Source: Alistipes sp.
GTDB taxonomy: Bacteria; Bacteroidota; Bacteroidia; Bacteroidales; Rikenellaceae
NCBI GenBank assembly: GCA_017465055.1
Contig: JAFTWZ010000009.1
Coordinates: forward strand, 1 to 64,000
Direction: 5' to 3'
DNA: 64,000 nt
The position numbers were made by a program, and so were the translations under genes. Of this stretch, positions 44,037 through 53,752 are shown piece by piece (position 1 is the stretch's first letter; each line of letters starts with the position of its first letter). The notes below the pieces were generated by a model. That model did not search any database. It was not told the origin of the DNA and was given only the letters and a program-made list of their open reading frames with translations.

Positions 44037-46166
44037 CTACAAATTCTCCAAGCAGTAGTCAACCATCTTCTGGCGGATGTTGACCATATCGTTTGGACGC
44101 ATAGAGTGGTTCTGGTCGGGATATACCATCATATCGTACTGCTTGCCCGCAGCGTTCAGCGCGCGACACATCTCCATCGTATTCTGGAAGTGTACGTTGT
44201 CGTCGGCCGTACCGTGGATGATAAGCAGGCGTGTGTTAAGGCTCAATCTATCGGCAAAGTTGATAGGTGAGTTATTGTCGTAGCCAGCAGGGTTATCCTG
44301 AGGTAGGCCATTGTATATCTCGGTGTAGATAGAGTCGTAGTAGCGCCACGAGGTGACAGGAGCTACGGCGATAGCCATCTTGAAGAGGCCCTCACCCTTG
44401 AGCGCGCAGCCCAAAGCCATAAAGCCACCGTAAGACCAGCCGTAGATACCCACGCGCGAAGAGTCGATAAACTCGAGCTTACTGAGGTGACGAGCAAACG
44501 ATATCTGATCCTCAACCTCTGCGTGGCCCAAGTTTGCGTAGGTAACCTTCTTAAACTCCTCGCCACGGAAGCCCGTACCGCGAGCATCGCACGAGGCAAC
44601 GATATAGCCGTTACGCGCCATAGTCTCCTCCCAGTCGGTAGTCCAACGGTTGGCAATCTCCTGAGAGCCTGGGCCTGAATACTGGGTCATAAGCACTGGA
44701 TACTGCTTGCTGCTATCGAACTTCTCGGGATAGATAAGGTAGTACTCCAGTTCGTCGCCACGCTCGGTGGTAAACTTAGCATACTGTCGCTGATACTTAG
44801 GCTCCTCGGTCGAAGGCTCCTCGAGCATAAGCGAACGCAGCATCTTACCCTTGTTATTATATACAGCCGCCGTAGGATAGCAATCGGTAGCCGAGTGCTC
44901 GGCAGCGAAGTACTTCATATCCGACGATGGGTATACGCGCCAGTAGCCAGGCTTCGAGAGCAAGCAGACCTTATCGCTGCCGTCGAGTGCTACAGAGTAG
45001 AGGTGGCGCTCGAGGGGCGACTGCTCGGTAGACATATAGTAGACGGTCTTCATATTGGGCGATAAGCCAACGAGCTGCGTAACCTCCCACTCACCCTCGG
45101 TGATAGCATTGAGTCGGCCCTCGGTGATAGAGTGCAGGTAGAGGTGGAACCAACCTGTGGTAGTCTCCTCGCGCACGATGAAGCGGTCGCCATCGATGAA
45201 GGTTATAGTAGCAGCACTTGGGCGCTCGACGTAGCGGTCATCCTGCTCGTTGTAGATAACGCGCTGCGAGCCATCCTTAGCCACGAGGACAACCTCGAAG
45301 TGGTTCTGGAGGCGGTTGACGCGGTAGTAGAAGAGATCACCTGCAGGGGTGTAGCCGATACGTGGCAGATACTGGTCGGTCTCGGCGCCTGTATCTATCT
45401 GACGAGTCTGGCCCGAGGCGATGTTGTAGACGTGGAGCGTGACGATAGAGTTCTCCTCGCCAGCCTTAGGATACTTGAAGCGGTAGGCCTCGTTGTAGAG
45501 CTTGTTGTCGTAGCGCATCATCTCGAACTCCTTGACGTGGCTCTCGTCGAACTTAAGGTATGCAATCTCGGCACCATCGGGCGAGAAAGCATAGGCCTGA
45601 GTGAAGCCATACTCCTCCTCATATACCCAGTCGGTAGTACCATTGATGATATGATTCCATCTACCATCGTCGGTGATGTTATAAATCTCGTTGGTGGTAA
45701 GGTTGTAGAGGAAGATATCGTTGTTATACGACATAGCGAGGAACTTTGAGTCGGGCGAGAAGCTAATATCGCGCACGTCGTCGATCTTGATAGTCGAGCC
45801 ATCGGGGCAGGCGATATAGTAGTCCGAGAAGTATGAGTGGCGATATACCTCCTGACGTGGCGACTCGCCATCCCACTTCTCGTAGAGCGCCATAGTGCCA
45901 TCGGGCGACTTGACGTACGACATAATTAGCTTATCAGAGGTAAATACCACCTTACCCTCCGACTTGCGCTTATAGTCGTAGAGCTTGACATAGCGGCCAT
46001 CGAGCTCCATATACTGGTCGGTACCTGCTGCAGGCGTAAGCGTCGCAGGCGATATATAATCGGGGGCTGCAGCGTTGCGCGCCTCGATCATCTCTAAGTA
46101 GCTCACCTGTGCCGAAACTGTCATCGCGGCAACAAGCATAGCCAATGTACATAGTAGTTTTCTCAT
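44037..46166 (-). CDS. Dipeptidyl peptidase IV-like S9 prolyl peptidase
   Basis: 709 residues with signal peptide (MRKLLCTLAMLVAAMTVSAQ). The N-terminal DPP IV beta-propeller (DVRDISFSPDSKFLAMSY; DWVYEEEYGFTQAYAFSPDG, whose EE pair binds the substrate N-terminus) is followed by the alpha/beta-hydrolase domain. Its nucleophile Ser lies in GIYGWSYGGFMALG, the Asp in HGTADDNVHFQ and the His in DQNHSM. It removes X-Pro dipeptides in the periplasm, supplying peptides for amino-acid catabolism. 38 bases after the upstream gene at 46205. Confidence 0.95.
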   Translation of the reverse strand: MRKLLCTLAMLVAAMTVSAQVSYLEMIEARNAAAPDYISPATLTPAAGTDQYMELDGRYVKLYDYKRKSEGKVVFTSDKLIMSYVKSPDGTMALYEKWDGESPRQEVYRHSYFSDYYIACPDGSTIKIDDVRDISFSPDSKFLAMSYNNDIFLYNLTTNEIYNITDDGRWNHIINGTTDWVYEEEYGFTQAYAFSPDGAEIAYLKFDESHVKEFEMMRYDNKLYNEAYRFKYPKAGEENSIVTLHVYNIASGQTRQIDTGAETDQYLPRIGYTPAGDLFYYRVNRLQNHFEVVLVAKDGSQRVIYNEQDDRYVERPSAATITFIDGDRFIVREETTTGWFHLYLHSITEGRLNAITEGEWEVTQLVGLSPNMKTVYYMSTEQSPLERHLYSVALDGSDKVCLLSKPGYWRVYPSSDMKYFAAEHSATDCYPTAAVYNNKGKMLRSLMLEEPSTEEPKYQRQYAKFTTERGDELEYYLIYPEKFDSSKQYPVLMTQYSGPGSQEIANRWTTDWEETMARNGYIVASCDARGTGFRGEEFKKVTYANLGHAEVEDQISFARHLSKLEFIDSSRVGIYGWSYGGFMALGCALKGEGLFKMAIAVAPVTSWRYYDSIYTEIYNGLPQDNPAGYDNNSPINFADRLSLNTRLLIIHGTADDNVHFQNTMEMCRALNAAGKQYDMMVYPDQNHSMRPNDMVNIRQKMVDYCLENL

Positions 46167-46204
46167 AGCGGTTATAGTTTTAAGTTTTAGTTATCTGCAA
46201 CGTA

Positions 46205-46885
46205 TTAAATATCGTCGATCGAGAAGTCGTAGCTCAGGCGCTTACCCGTTGTGAACTTCGAGTTGTCGAGCTTGGTGTTAAACTGGTCGACCGTAACGCG
46301 AATATTCTCCTCGTAGGGGGGCATCAGGAGGTCGAAATTAAGGGCGTAGTTCATCGCCGTCTCAATAATATCGACCAGAGCATCGCGGTCAATCTTGCGA
46401 GTGCCAAAGGCCATAGGGCGCACCGACGTCTGACGCTTACCCTCGACAAAGAAGCACTTCTCGCGGTTTATGAAGATGCGACCTACAAGATATCCCTCGT
46501 CGGCACTACGGTTATACTTAAGCGAGTCGGAGAGGAAGTTGTAGATGTTGATAACGCCCGTATACGAGTTATCCCTATTCTCCTGCACGTAGCTATTCTG
46601 CCAGATTATATGGTTCGAGTCGAACTCGAAGATGTCGGTATGCATCTGGAAGATGAGGATATCGCTGGCCACCTGAATCTGCGCCTCGAACTTACCCCTA
46701 TCGCGGTACTCGATGCGCACGCGGCGGTCGAGCTTACCATCCAGCTCGTCGTCTATCTCCGAGGCCAGCTCAAAGAGCGTCTCCTTAAGCTCGTTGAACG
46801 TCGAAAAGGTGTTGTCGAAAATCTGCTGTTTAAGCGTCGACTTCTTGACTATAGCGTCTAAAATCTTGTTTCTTAATTGACCCAT
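46205..46885 (-). CDS. Conserved hypothetical protein
   Basis: 226 residues, cytoplasmic by sequence, no signal peptide. N-terminal helices (KILDAIVKKSTLKQQIFDNT; FNELKETLFELASEID) are followed by a beta-rich region with many aromatics (DILIFQMHTDIFEFDSNH; NREKCFFVEGKRQTSVRPMAFG) and a C-terminal segment ending FTTGKRLSYDFSIDD. I recognise the type as a conserved Bacteroidota protein but know no function. Between the LysM glucosaminidase and DPP IV genes on the same strand, probably co-transcribed. Confidence 0.78.
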   Translation of the reverse strand: MGQLRNKILDAIVKKSTLKQQIFDNTFSTFNELKETLFELASEIDDELDGKLDRRVRIEYRDRGKFEAQIQVASDILIFQMHTDIFEFDSNHIIWQNSYVQENRDNSYTGVINIYNFLSDSLKYNRSADEGYLVGRIFINREKCFFVEGKRQTSVRPMAFGTRKIDRDALVDIIETAMNYALNFDLLMPPYEENIRVTVDQFNTKLDNSKFTTGKRLSYDFSIDDI

Positions 46886-46943
46886 ATCTATGTTGGAAAG
46901 TTGTTTATTCTTACTATTAGCCGTTGTGATATCCTATTGTATT

Positions 46944-48092
46944 CTATCGTAGTCGCAGCGTAGCACCAGGCGTCAGGCTATCGTCGGGACGTATGCGGTT
47001 GAGTTTCGATAGCTGCTGCAGACGCACGCCATATATCTGCGACAGTGCGTGGAGCGTCTCGCCCTCAGCAACGCGATGCATCATATCGACACCTGACCAG
47101 CGCGCAGCCTTCCGCTCAATATATACCACGTCGCCCTCCGCAGGCTCGGCCTCGCCCTTCATATCGTTAAACTTGCGCAGCGTCTGTGGAGCTATGTCGA
47201 AGAGCTTGCCAAGTGATGAGAATGTGTCTCCCGACTTCGAGATGATGTAGTGCGCGCCGTTGGTAAGGTATACGTTGTAGCCGTGGTGAGAGTTAATCGT
47301 CACACGGAAGTTATTCGGATCGATACCCTTGTCGGCATAGGCCTTAGTCACATCCTTAATCTCTGACTTTGCAACCTCCTCGGCCACAACGCCACTACCC
47401 TCTCTGTTCTCTGCCTCCTCATCAGCAATGCCACCGCTTACACGCTCAGCCAGCGCCGCAGGGTTTTGGCCCAACTCCTGAGCTATATAGGCATCATACT
47501 CCTCGAGGCCATTCTTTCTGTCGAGCAGGTATAGGTGGTAGCGCTCGATGGTCGATATTAGGCGCTCGGCATAGTCGGGTGCTGTAGCGTAGCCCGCCTT
47601 CTTAAGGCCTTTGGCCCACTGCTTATAGTCGTCGGTGTCGTAGGCAAAGAGAAACTCGTAGCGCTGTCCCTCGCTGAGGAACTCGGCGTGGTCGGCAAAC
47701 GAGGCCTCGCCACTCTCGTATACTCGGAAGCAGTCATCGGGGCGGTCGTCTGCGTGGGTAATAGTAGGGCCAGTCCACGACTTTTTGCACTTGATGCAGA
47801 AGTGGTTGTTTGCCACGCGCGCGAGGTAGCCATTGCCAAATCCCGACTCGAGGACAGCCTGACCCATAGTGATGCTTGCAGGTATGCCATATACCTCCAT
47901 ATTCTCGATGGCGGTATGTCGCCACTTGTAGATATACTCCTCGGGAGTGAGCTTAACCCACTCGTCGGTAGGCTGTTGCGCCTTACCAGCCTCGGGCTCG
48001 GCCACCTGTGCCGAGGCAGTAGTCACCGCGCTAAGAGTAATAACTACAACGCTAAGCAGCCATTGGCTAATATTTTTGAAGTACGTTTTCAT
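46944..48092 (-). CDS. N-acetylglucosaminidase with two LysM domains
   Basis: 382 residues from ATG 48092 (MKTYFKNISQWLLSVVVITL), a signal peptide; the longer frame to 48158 crosses the predicted promoter. The glucosaminidase (flagellar FlgJ/LytG-like) domain includes ITMGQAVLESGFGNGYLARVA with the catalytic Glu, NNHFCIKC, and the YAERLISTIERYHLYLLD end. C-terminal LysM modules bind peptidoglycan: GAHYIISKSGDTFSSLGKLF and VAEGETLHALSQIYGV onward. A cell-wall hydrolase acting in the periplasm. Confidence 0.93.
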   Translation of the reverse strand: MKTYFKNISQWLLSVVVITLSAVTTASAQVAEPEAGKAQQPTDEWVKLTPEEYIYKWRHTAIENMEVYGIPASITMGQAVLESGFGNGYLARVANNHFCIKCKKSWTGPTITHADDRPDDCFRVYESGEASFADHAEFLSEGQRYEFLFAYDTDDYKQWAKGLKKAGYATAPDYAERLISTIERYHLYLLDRKNGLEEYDAYIAQELGQNPAALAERVSGGIADEEAENREGSGVVAEEVAKSEIKDVTKAYADKGIDPNNFRVTINSHHGYNVYLTNGAHYIISKSGDTFSSLGKLFDIAPQTLRKFNDMKGEAEPAEGDVVYIERKAARWSGVDMMHRVAEGETLHALSQIYGVRLQQLSKLNRIRPDDSLTPGATLRLR

Positions 48093-48113
48093 AGGTAGTC
48101 TCATCATATGACG

Positions 48114-48121
48114 CAAATATA
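48114..48121 (-). promoter_or_regulatory. -7 box (TATATTTG) of the glucosaminidase gene
   Basis: Minus strand TATATTTG about 22 bases upstream of ATG 48092. No clear TTTG element is seen at the usual distance. Confidence 0.5.
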
Positions 48122-48224
48122 CTAAATTTATAGTTAATATTCCACTCTTTAGGGTCATTTTTCAAAAAAAAAGTGGCGTAGGTATTGAGAATTTAGAAAG
48201 CCAGGTGATAGGCGTGGCGTGTAG

Positions 48225-48312
48225 GTGGAAGAGATTAAAGAATAAAAAGAGACAAAAGCGACAACATCAAGGTCGGACATTACCTTACTCTTGCGTCTCT
48301 TGCGTCTCTCTC
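48225..48312. repeat. Short 9-bp-period array with opposed blocks (G)
   Basis: Left: GAGATTAAAGAATAAAAAGA and GAGACAAAAGCGACAAC. Right: TTGCGTCTC repeated twice 9 bases apart, then TCTCG. A core with CAAGGTCGGACATTACCTTA lies between (about 48269-48288). A smaller relative of the arrays at 42075 and 54334. Confidence 0.5.
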
Positions 48313-48346
48313 GTGGCTTACGCACAAAGGCTACAAAGTCACTTAG

Positions 48347-48709
48347 CTAACGGTTGACAATGGCGTGATAGTCCTTAGCAAGCTGATCCTTGAGGTCGCT
48401 GATAGACGAGAAGCGCTTCTCGTCGCGGAGTTTCTCGACGAGGTGCACCGACAGGTAGCGACCATAGAGGTCGCCCGTAAACCCAATAACGTGAGTCTCC
48501 AAGAGTAGCTCCTTGCCTCCTACCGAGGGACGGATGCCGACATTCGACATCGCGCGGTACAGAGTGCCATCGATAGTTACCTCCGAGCGATATACACCAC
48601 GCGCCACATCATTATATCCTTCGAGCGACATATTGGCCGTCGGAAAACCCAAAGCACGACCTATCTTACGGCCGTGGATAACCTCCCCCTCGATGATTAT
48701 ACTCTCCAT
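48347..48709 (-). CDS. Stand-alone riboflavin kinase domain protein
   Basis: 120 residues equal to only the C-terminal half of bifunctional RibF: GEVIHGRKIGRALGFPTANM binds the nucleotide, RGVYRSEVTIDG and YRAMSNVGIRPSVGG follow, and LLETHVIGFTGDLYG contains the catalytic Glu. Flavokinase makes FMN from riboflavin. The FAD-synthetase half is absent here and must come from another gene if present. Its ATG overlaps the stop of the AI-2E family gene by one base (TAATG), indicating translational coupling. Confidence 0.9.
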   Translation of the reverse strand: MESIIIEGEVIHGRKIGRALGFPTANMSLEGYNDVARGVYRSEVTIDGTLYRAMSNVGIRPSVGGKELLLETHVIGFTGDLYGRYLSVHLVEKLRDEKRFSSISDLKDQLAKDYHAIVNR

Positions 48710-49803
48710 TACTCAGTCATTTGGCTGGTTAACTTACGAACAAGGCTATACTCCGAGAAGAACTCGCGAGCAAAGACCCTAAGTACCGTATACAACGGAA
48801 TGGCTAAAAGCATACCCCACACGCCAGCTACTGTGCCAGCAACAAGTATGCAGAGAAATATCTCCAATGGGTGAGCCTGCACCCTGTCGGAGTAGATTGT
48901 AGGCTGGATGATAAAGTCGTCGACAACCTTAACACTCACAATAGTAGAGACGATGGCAACAACCGTATAGACAATATTACCATCGATAGGTGTGATGATA
49001 GCCACGCAGAGCGATAAGAAGGCGCCAATAACAGGACCTGCATATGGGATAACGTTGAAGACGCCCATAATAAGGCCTACAATGAGCGCATCGCTTAGCG
49101 GCATACCGACGATGAGCATAATGACCGAGATTATGACCATAAGCAGTAGGCTCTCGACCATAAGGCCTCCAAAGTAGCGCGATAGAAGCGACGTGATAGA
49201 GTCTAAGGCGTGGTGCACATTGCTACGGTAGCGGTCGGGGAAGAAGAGCGTGACCAACTTATAGAAGAGACCATCGTCGCGCATAAAGTAATAGGTGATA
49301 AACGACACCGAGAAGAAGGCAATACCTACACTCTTAACCACCGATATCACGCTACCAAATGTCTTGACAAAGTCGACATCGATAAGCCCCAGCACAAACT
49401 CCTTAAACGCCACACCCATATCGTTAAGCTCGATAGATAGGTGTCGCTGCAGCATACCACGAACGTCGGCAAACGTCGACTCTATAAGCGTGATGACGCC
49501 ATCCCAGTCGATAACGGCAAGCTGGCTAACTTTGCCAAAGATAAGTGGCAGGAACAGCCAACCGAGACCGCCGACAACAATCCACATTAGCACCAACGTC
49601 AAGGCTGCTGCCGTGCCACGCGAGAGCGTCATCCCCGAGACCTTAACACGCGTAAGGCGCACGACCAGTGGGCGACCAACAAGCGAGAGTATAGCTGCCA
49701 CAATGACATATAGAACGATAGACCACAGATACCACACCAAGAAGAGCGCGAGAGCTACTATGGCAAGCGTTACAATCGTCTTAAATATCTTCTCTGAGTT
49801 CAT
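48709..49803 (-). CDS. AI-2E family transporter (PerM-like)
   Basis: 364 residues with about seven to eight membrane helices: two to three N-terminal, a soluble middle, then a C-terminal cluster (LLLMVIISVIMLIVGMPLSD; GVFNVIPYAGPVIGAFLSL; VVDDFIIQPTIYSDRVQAHPLEIFL). The family includes exporters and antiporters; a role in autoinducer-2 is not implied. Sits between psd and the riboflavin kinase gene. Confidence 0.92.
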   Translation of the reverse strand: MNSEKIFKTIVTLAIVALALFLVWYLWSIVLYVIVAAILSLVGRPLVVRLTRVKVSGMTLSRGTAAALTLVLMWIVVGGLGWLFLPLIFGKVSQLAVIDWDGVITLIESTFADVRGMLQRHLSIELNDMGVAFKEFVLGLIDVDFVKTFGSVISVVKSVGIAFFSVSFITYYFMRDDGLFYKLVTLFFPDRYRSNVHHALDSITSLLSRYFGGLMVESLLLMVIISVIMLIVGMPLSDALIVGLIMGVFNVIPYAGPVIGAFLSLCVAIITPIDGNIVYTVVAIVSTIVSVKVVDDFIIQPTIYSDRVQAHPLEIFLCILVAGTVAGVWGMLLAIPLYTVLRVFAREFFSEYSLVRKLTSQMTE

Positions 49804-49844
49804 ATATTATCACACATCCTTACGCACACACCGCGCCTACGCCA

Positions 49845-50513
49845 CTACGCCTTACGCTTAAGGCGAGCAATAGGCGTCTGTGAGCCAATAACAGGGTCAC
49901 CAATCTCGACAAATAGCTCCGAGTCCTTTGGTATCAGCAGGTCGACACGCGAGCCAAACTTGATAAATCCGAGTGTGCTATTCTGCTCTACCACATCGCC
50001 GGCAGCTACGTAGTTGACAATACGACGTGCTACGAAGCCAGCAATCTGGCGAATGAGCACCTTAGCCCCACTCTTAAGGCCTACGACCGTCGTGGTGCGC
50101 TCGTTCTCGGTAGACGACTTAGGGTGCCAAGCGACAAGGAAGCGACCGTGGTGGTGCTTGAAGTACTCGACCTTACCAGCTACGGGCATCCAGTTGACGT
50201 GAACGTTGGTAACCGACATAAAGATAGATATCTGCATCATCTCGCCACTAAGGTACTCGTTGGCATTGACCACCTCGGTGACTACCACGCGGCCATCGCA
50301 GGGCGAGAAGATAAGTTCGTCGTCGTGAATCTGCACTCTGCGAGGCTCGCGGAAGAAGGCCGCAACGAAGAACCAGAAGACAAGCAGAAAGCCCGCCATA
50401 AACCATAGGTAGACACTACGAGTGTCGATACAGCAGTATACCAACAACCATATAGCCAAACATATGAGTCCCGTAACTCCTATGATTATGTATCCCTCTT
50501 TATTAATCTTCAT
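49845..50513 (-). CDS. psd: Phosphatidylserine decarboxylase
   Basis: 222 residues, the short membrane-anchored form. Two N-terminal helices, then VHVNWMPVAGKVEYFKHHHGRF and the self-cleavage site FGSR in STLGFIKFGSRVDLLIP, where Ser becomes the pyruvoyl group. It makes phosphatidylethanolamine. 24 bases after cdsA, forming a phospholipid operon. Confidence 0.95.
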   Translation of the reverse strand: MKINKEGYIIIGVTGLICLAIWLLVYCCIDTRSVYLWFMAGFLLVFWFFVAAFFREPRRVQIHDDELIFSPCDGRVVVTEVVNANEYLSGEMMQISIFMSVTNVHVNWMPVAGKVEYFKHHHGRFLVAWHPKSSTENERTTTVVGLKSGAKVLIRQIAGFVARRIVNYVAAGDVVEQNSTLGFIKFGSRVDLLIPKDSELFVEIGDPVIGSQTPIARLKRKA

Positions 50514-50537
50514 AATATATATGTTTTAGGTTAGTAA

Positions 50538-51410
50538 TCAGTTTGCTATTGACACATATACAAGCACAAACACAAAGGCAAAAGGTGCAGCCACAAGTAG
50601 TGCATCGAATCGATCGAGCATACCGCCGTGACCAGGCATTATATTCCCCGAGTCCTTAACCCCAGCATCACGCTTAAACATCGACTCGACAAGGTCTCCC
50701 AAGACGCTTGTAAGCGACACAATAACCGCCAATATCATCCACTTAAGGTAGTCGCCATCGAGCACAGATGCAGCTACAGCGCCTACAGCCACCGAGCCCA
50801 GAACGCCACCGATAAAACCCTCCCACGACTTCTTGGGAGATAGGCGCTCACACATCTTATGGCGACCACACGTAATACCCACAAGGTATGCAAATACATC
50901 GTTGCCCCAAACCAGGAAGAGGAACATCAAAAAGGCCAATCCGTTCCATACATTGTCGGAGGTGAGCAACATTGGCATCATCGCCAGCGAAAACATTGGT
51001 ACGCCTAAATACATAATGCCCATAATCGTAGCCGCCACGTTGAGCATCGGAGTATCGCTCTTGCGGAATATCTCGACAACAAAGATAAGTGGTATCCACA
51101 CGACCATAAGCAGACAAGCTACCACTGGAAGTGCTTCGACAAATTCACAACAATAATCTGTGACGTATCCACGATATAGTGCAACACCTGCTGCTAACAT
51201 AATCGTAGTAGCCACAAAACCCATAAACTGCTGAGGTTTCAGGCCCTTAGCCTTCGCCAATAGATAGAACTCTCGAAGCCCTACGTACATAATCACCACA
51301 AGCATTGCGACATAGGTCACATAGCCATATAGCGATGCCGCAAGGACCACGGCTAACAGCACAGCGCCACTGGCCGCACGTACTAAAAGATTTCGTAACT
51401 TATCGTTCAT
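50538..51410 (-). CDS. cdsA: Phosphatidate cytidylyltransferase
   Basis: 290 residues with about eight membrane helices and the C-terminal signature LTSVLGDLVESMFKRDAGVKD followed by PGHGGMLDRFDALLVAAP. It forms CDP-diacylglycerol at the inner membrane, the precursor for PS/PE via psd next door. Upstream is a 10-bp-period array, then ftsH. Confidence 0.96.
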   Translation of the reverse strand: MNDKLRNLLVRAASGAVLLAVVLAASLYGYVTYVAMLVVIMYVGLREFYLLAKAKGLKPQQFMGFVATTIMLAAGVALYRGYVTDYCCEFVEALPVVACLLMVVWIPLIFVVEIFRKSDTPMLNVAATIMGIMYLGVPMFSLAMMPMLLTSDNVWNGLAFLMFLFLVWGNDVFAYLVGITCGRHKMCERLSPKKSWEGFIGGVLGSVAVGAVAASVLDGDYLKWMILAVIVSLTSVLGDLVESMFKRDAGVKDSGNIMPGHGGMLDRFDALLVAAPFAFVFVLVYVSIAN

Positions 51411-51440
51411 ACCTTAGCAATTATCAATTAGTTTACTGGA

Positions 51441-51719
51441 CTTTTATGGGGTCTTATGGAGTTCATTGGTTTGTGGGTTTCTATGGGTTTCTGTGTTTAT
51501 TTGTGGGTTTCTATGAGTTTCTGTGTTTATTTGTGGGTTTCTATGAGTTCTTATGGGTTCATATGAGTTTCTATGACGGGAAGGTTTATGCGTTAACCAC
51601 GCTTTACCAGACATCTTAACCCATCTTAACCCATTGTAACTCATCGTAACTCATCGTAACTCATCGTAACCCATCACAACTCACCTTAACCCTTCACAAC
51701 CCACCGTTCCTCACGCACC
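51441..51719. repeat. 10-bp-period intergenic array, copy C (longest)
   Basis: Left block 51441-51576: units such as TGGGTTTCTA and TGAGTTTCTA every 10 bases, with GTGTTTATTT interruptions. Core 51577-51600 contains AAGGTTTATGCGTTAACC. Right block 51611-51712: CTTAACCCAT/CGTAACTCAT units in exact 10-base register for about ten units. It fills the gap between ftsH and cdsA, so the rsfS-ftsH and cdsA-psd parts may be separately transcribed. Confidence 0.82.
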
Positions 51720-51722
51720 TCG

Positions 51723-53708
51723 TTACTCCTCTGCTGCCTCAGCCGTTTCGGCGACCTCCTCAGCGACCTCCGTCGTAGGCTCCTCGTCGCGCGTCTGGGC
51801 ACTCTTGCCGAGGATAGACTCTATATCCTCGCCAAAGATGGTCTCCTTAGCGATAAGCAGATCGGCAAGACGCGAGATGTTCTCCCTGTCGCGCTCGATA
51901 ATCTCGGTAGCCAGAGCAACAGCCTCGTCCACTATCCTGCGCACCTCGTCGTCAATAAGCTCGGCAGTACGCTCCGAGAATGGCTTGGTAAACATATCGC
52001 GCTGACCAGCAGCATCGTAGAAGCTCACATTACCCACCTTAGGGCTCATACCATAATAGGCAACCATAGCATATGCCGTCTTGGTCGTGCGCTCGAGGTC
52101 GTTGAGAGCTCCTGTGCTTGTCACGCCCATAAGCCTCTGCTCGGCAACGCGTCCTGCAACCAGACCAGCCAGCTTATGCATAAAGTGCTCAACGTTGTGG
52201 TTAACCCTCTCCTCGGGCAGATACCACGTAGCTCCTAACGAGCGGCCACGAGGTATGATGGTAATCTTAAGAACTGGATCGCAGTGCTCCAAGCGCCACA
52301 TCACCGTAGCGTGTCCAGCCTCGTGTATCGCCGTAGAGCGACGCTCAGCAGGGGTCATAGGCATATTTCTACGCTCCAGGCCTCCGACAATGCGGTCGAT
52401 AGCTGCCAAGAACTCCTCCTGCGACACACAATCCTTGCCGTTACGTGCAGCGATGAGTGCCGCCTCATTACATACGTTGGCGATATCGGCACCAGCAAAA
52501 CCTGGCGTCTGCTTGGCCAAGAACTCGCGGTCGAGGTTGGGTGCGAGCTTAATCTTACGCAGGTGGACATCGAAGATTGCCTGACGCTCCTTGACATCGG
52601 GCAGGCCCACCTCTATCTGACGATCGAAGCGGCCAGCACGCATAAGAGCCTTATCCAATATATCTACGCGGTTTGTTGCCGCCAAGACGATAACACCGGC
52701 ATTAGTCTGAAAACCATCCATCTCGGTAAGCAGCTGGTTAAGCGTATTCTCCCTCTCGTCGTTACCCGAGAATCCAGAGTTCTTACCACGAGCACGACCT
52801 ATGGCATCAATCTCATCGATAAAGACGATGCAGGGAGCCACCTTCTTAGCCTGCTCAAAGAGGTCACGCACACGCGAAGCACCTACACCCACAAACATCT
52901 CGACAAAGTCAGAACCCGAAATCGAGAGGAAGGGGACATTAGCCTCGCCAGCTACAGCCTTAGCCAACAGCGTCTTACCCGTTCCTGGAGGGCCTGCCAA
53001 GAGCGCGCCCTTAGGAATCTTCGCACCCAAAGCCTTATACCTATCGGCCTTACGCAGGAAGTCGACAATCTCCATAATCTCGACCTTAGCCTCCTCAAGG
53101 CCCGCTACATCCTGGAACGTAACACGATCCTTGTTATTCTTGTCGGACATCTGAGCACGTGCCTTACCCACGTTCATAATGCCGCCTCCACCAGCACCGC
53201 CACCTGCGTTGCGCGCCATAGAGCGCATAATGAATATCCACACCACGATGATGAATATCCAGGGCAGAAACTCGATAAGGTAGCTACCCCACCCCTTCTC
53301 CGAGCGCGAGTACTTAACCACCACCTCTTCGACGTTAGGATTCTGCTCTGCGGCCTTAGCCTCAGCCTGGGCAATACGCTCGGCGAAGTACTGCACATCA
53401 CCACCAGTGTTATACACCACCTGAGCACCACTCTTAGGCACATTAGCAAAACGCTCGTCGTTTGCTGCAAGCGTATCGACAGCATCCGAGCGCAGATATA
53501 TGCTTGCCTGCTCCTTATCCTTGACCTCGATGCGCTCGACAAGACCTCGCTCGACAAGCTCATCGACCATATTCCAATCGCCCTCGACAGGACGAGCATC
53601 CGAGCCACCCATCATCGAGTAGCCGATAATCACCATAGCGACCAACGCCCAGAACCACATAAAATTGAAGCGTGGTCGCATAACATTTTTATTATTTACT
53701 GCTGACAT
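51723..53708 (-). CDS. ftsH: ATP-dependent zinc metalloprotease FtsH
   Basis: 661 residues. An N-terminal membrane helix, a periplasmic domain and a second helix (about 125-145) precede the AAA domain with Walker A GPPGTGKT and [17 protein letters not shown] pore region. The second region of homology is [11 protein letters not shown] ... [10 protein letters not shown], and the zinc site is HEAGH. The tail is Glu/Ala-rich. It degrades membrane and short-lived cytoplasmic proteins. 44 bases after rsfS. Confidence 0.97.
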   Translation of the reverse strand: MSAVNNKNVMRPRFNFMWFWALVAMVIIGYSMMGGSDARPVEGDWNMVDELVERGLVERIEVKDKEQASIYLRSDAVDTLAANDERFANVPKSGAQVVYNTGGDVQYFAERIAQAEAKAAEQNPNVEEVVVKYSRSEKGWGSYLIEFLPWIFIIVVWIFIMRSMARNAGGGAGGGGIMNVGKARAQMSDKNNKDRVTFQDVAGLEEAKVEIMEIVDFLRKADRYKALGAKIPKGALLAGPPGTGKTLLAKAVAGEANVPFLSISGSDFVEMFVGVGASRVRDLFEQAKKVAPCIVFIDEIDAIGRARGKNSGFSGNDERENTLNQLLTEMDGFQTNAGVIVLAATNRVDILDKALMRAGRFDRQIEVGLPDVKERQAIFDVHLRKIKLAPNLDREFLAKQTPGFAGADIANVCNEAALIAARNGKDCVSQEEFLAAIDRIVGGLERRNMPMTPAERRSTAIHEAGHATVMWRLEHCDPVLKITIIPRGRSLGATWYLPEERVNHNVEHFMHKLAGLVAGRVAEQRLMGVTSTGALNDLERTTKTAYAMVAYYGMSPKVGNVSFYDAAGQRDMFTKPFSERTAELIDDEVRRIVDEAVALATEIIERDRENISRLADLLIAKETIFGEDIESILGKSAQTRDEEPTTEVAEEVAETAEAAEE

Positions 53709-53752
53709 AAATACCTATATCTCACTAACTTATACACACTGACAACAGACTA

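Noticed and set aside
52284..53705. 473-codon open frame antisense to ftsH
   Set aside because: A shadow frame; ftsH on the other strand is complete and conserved.
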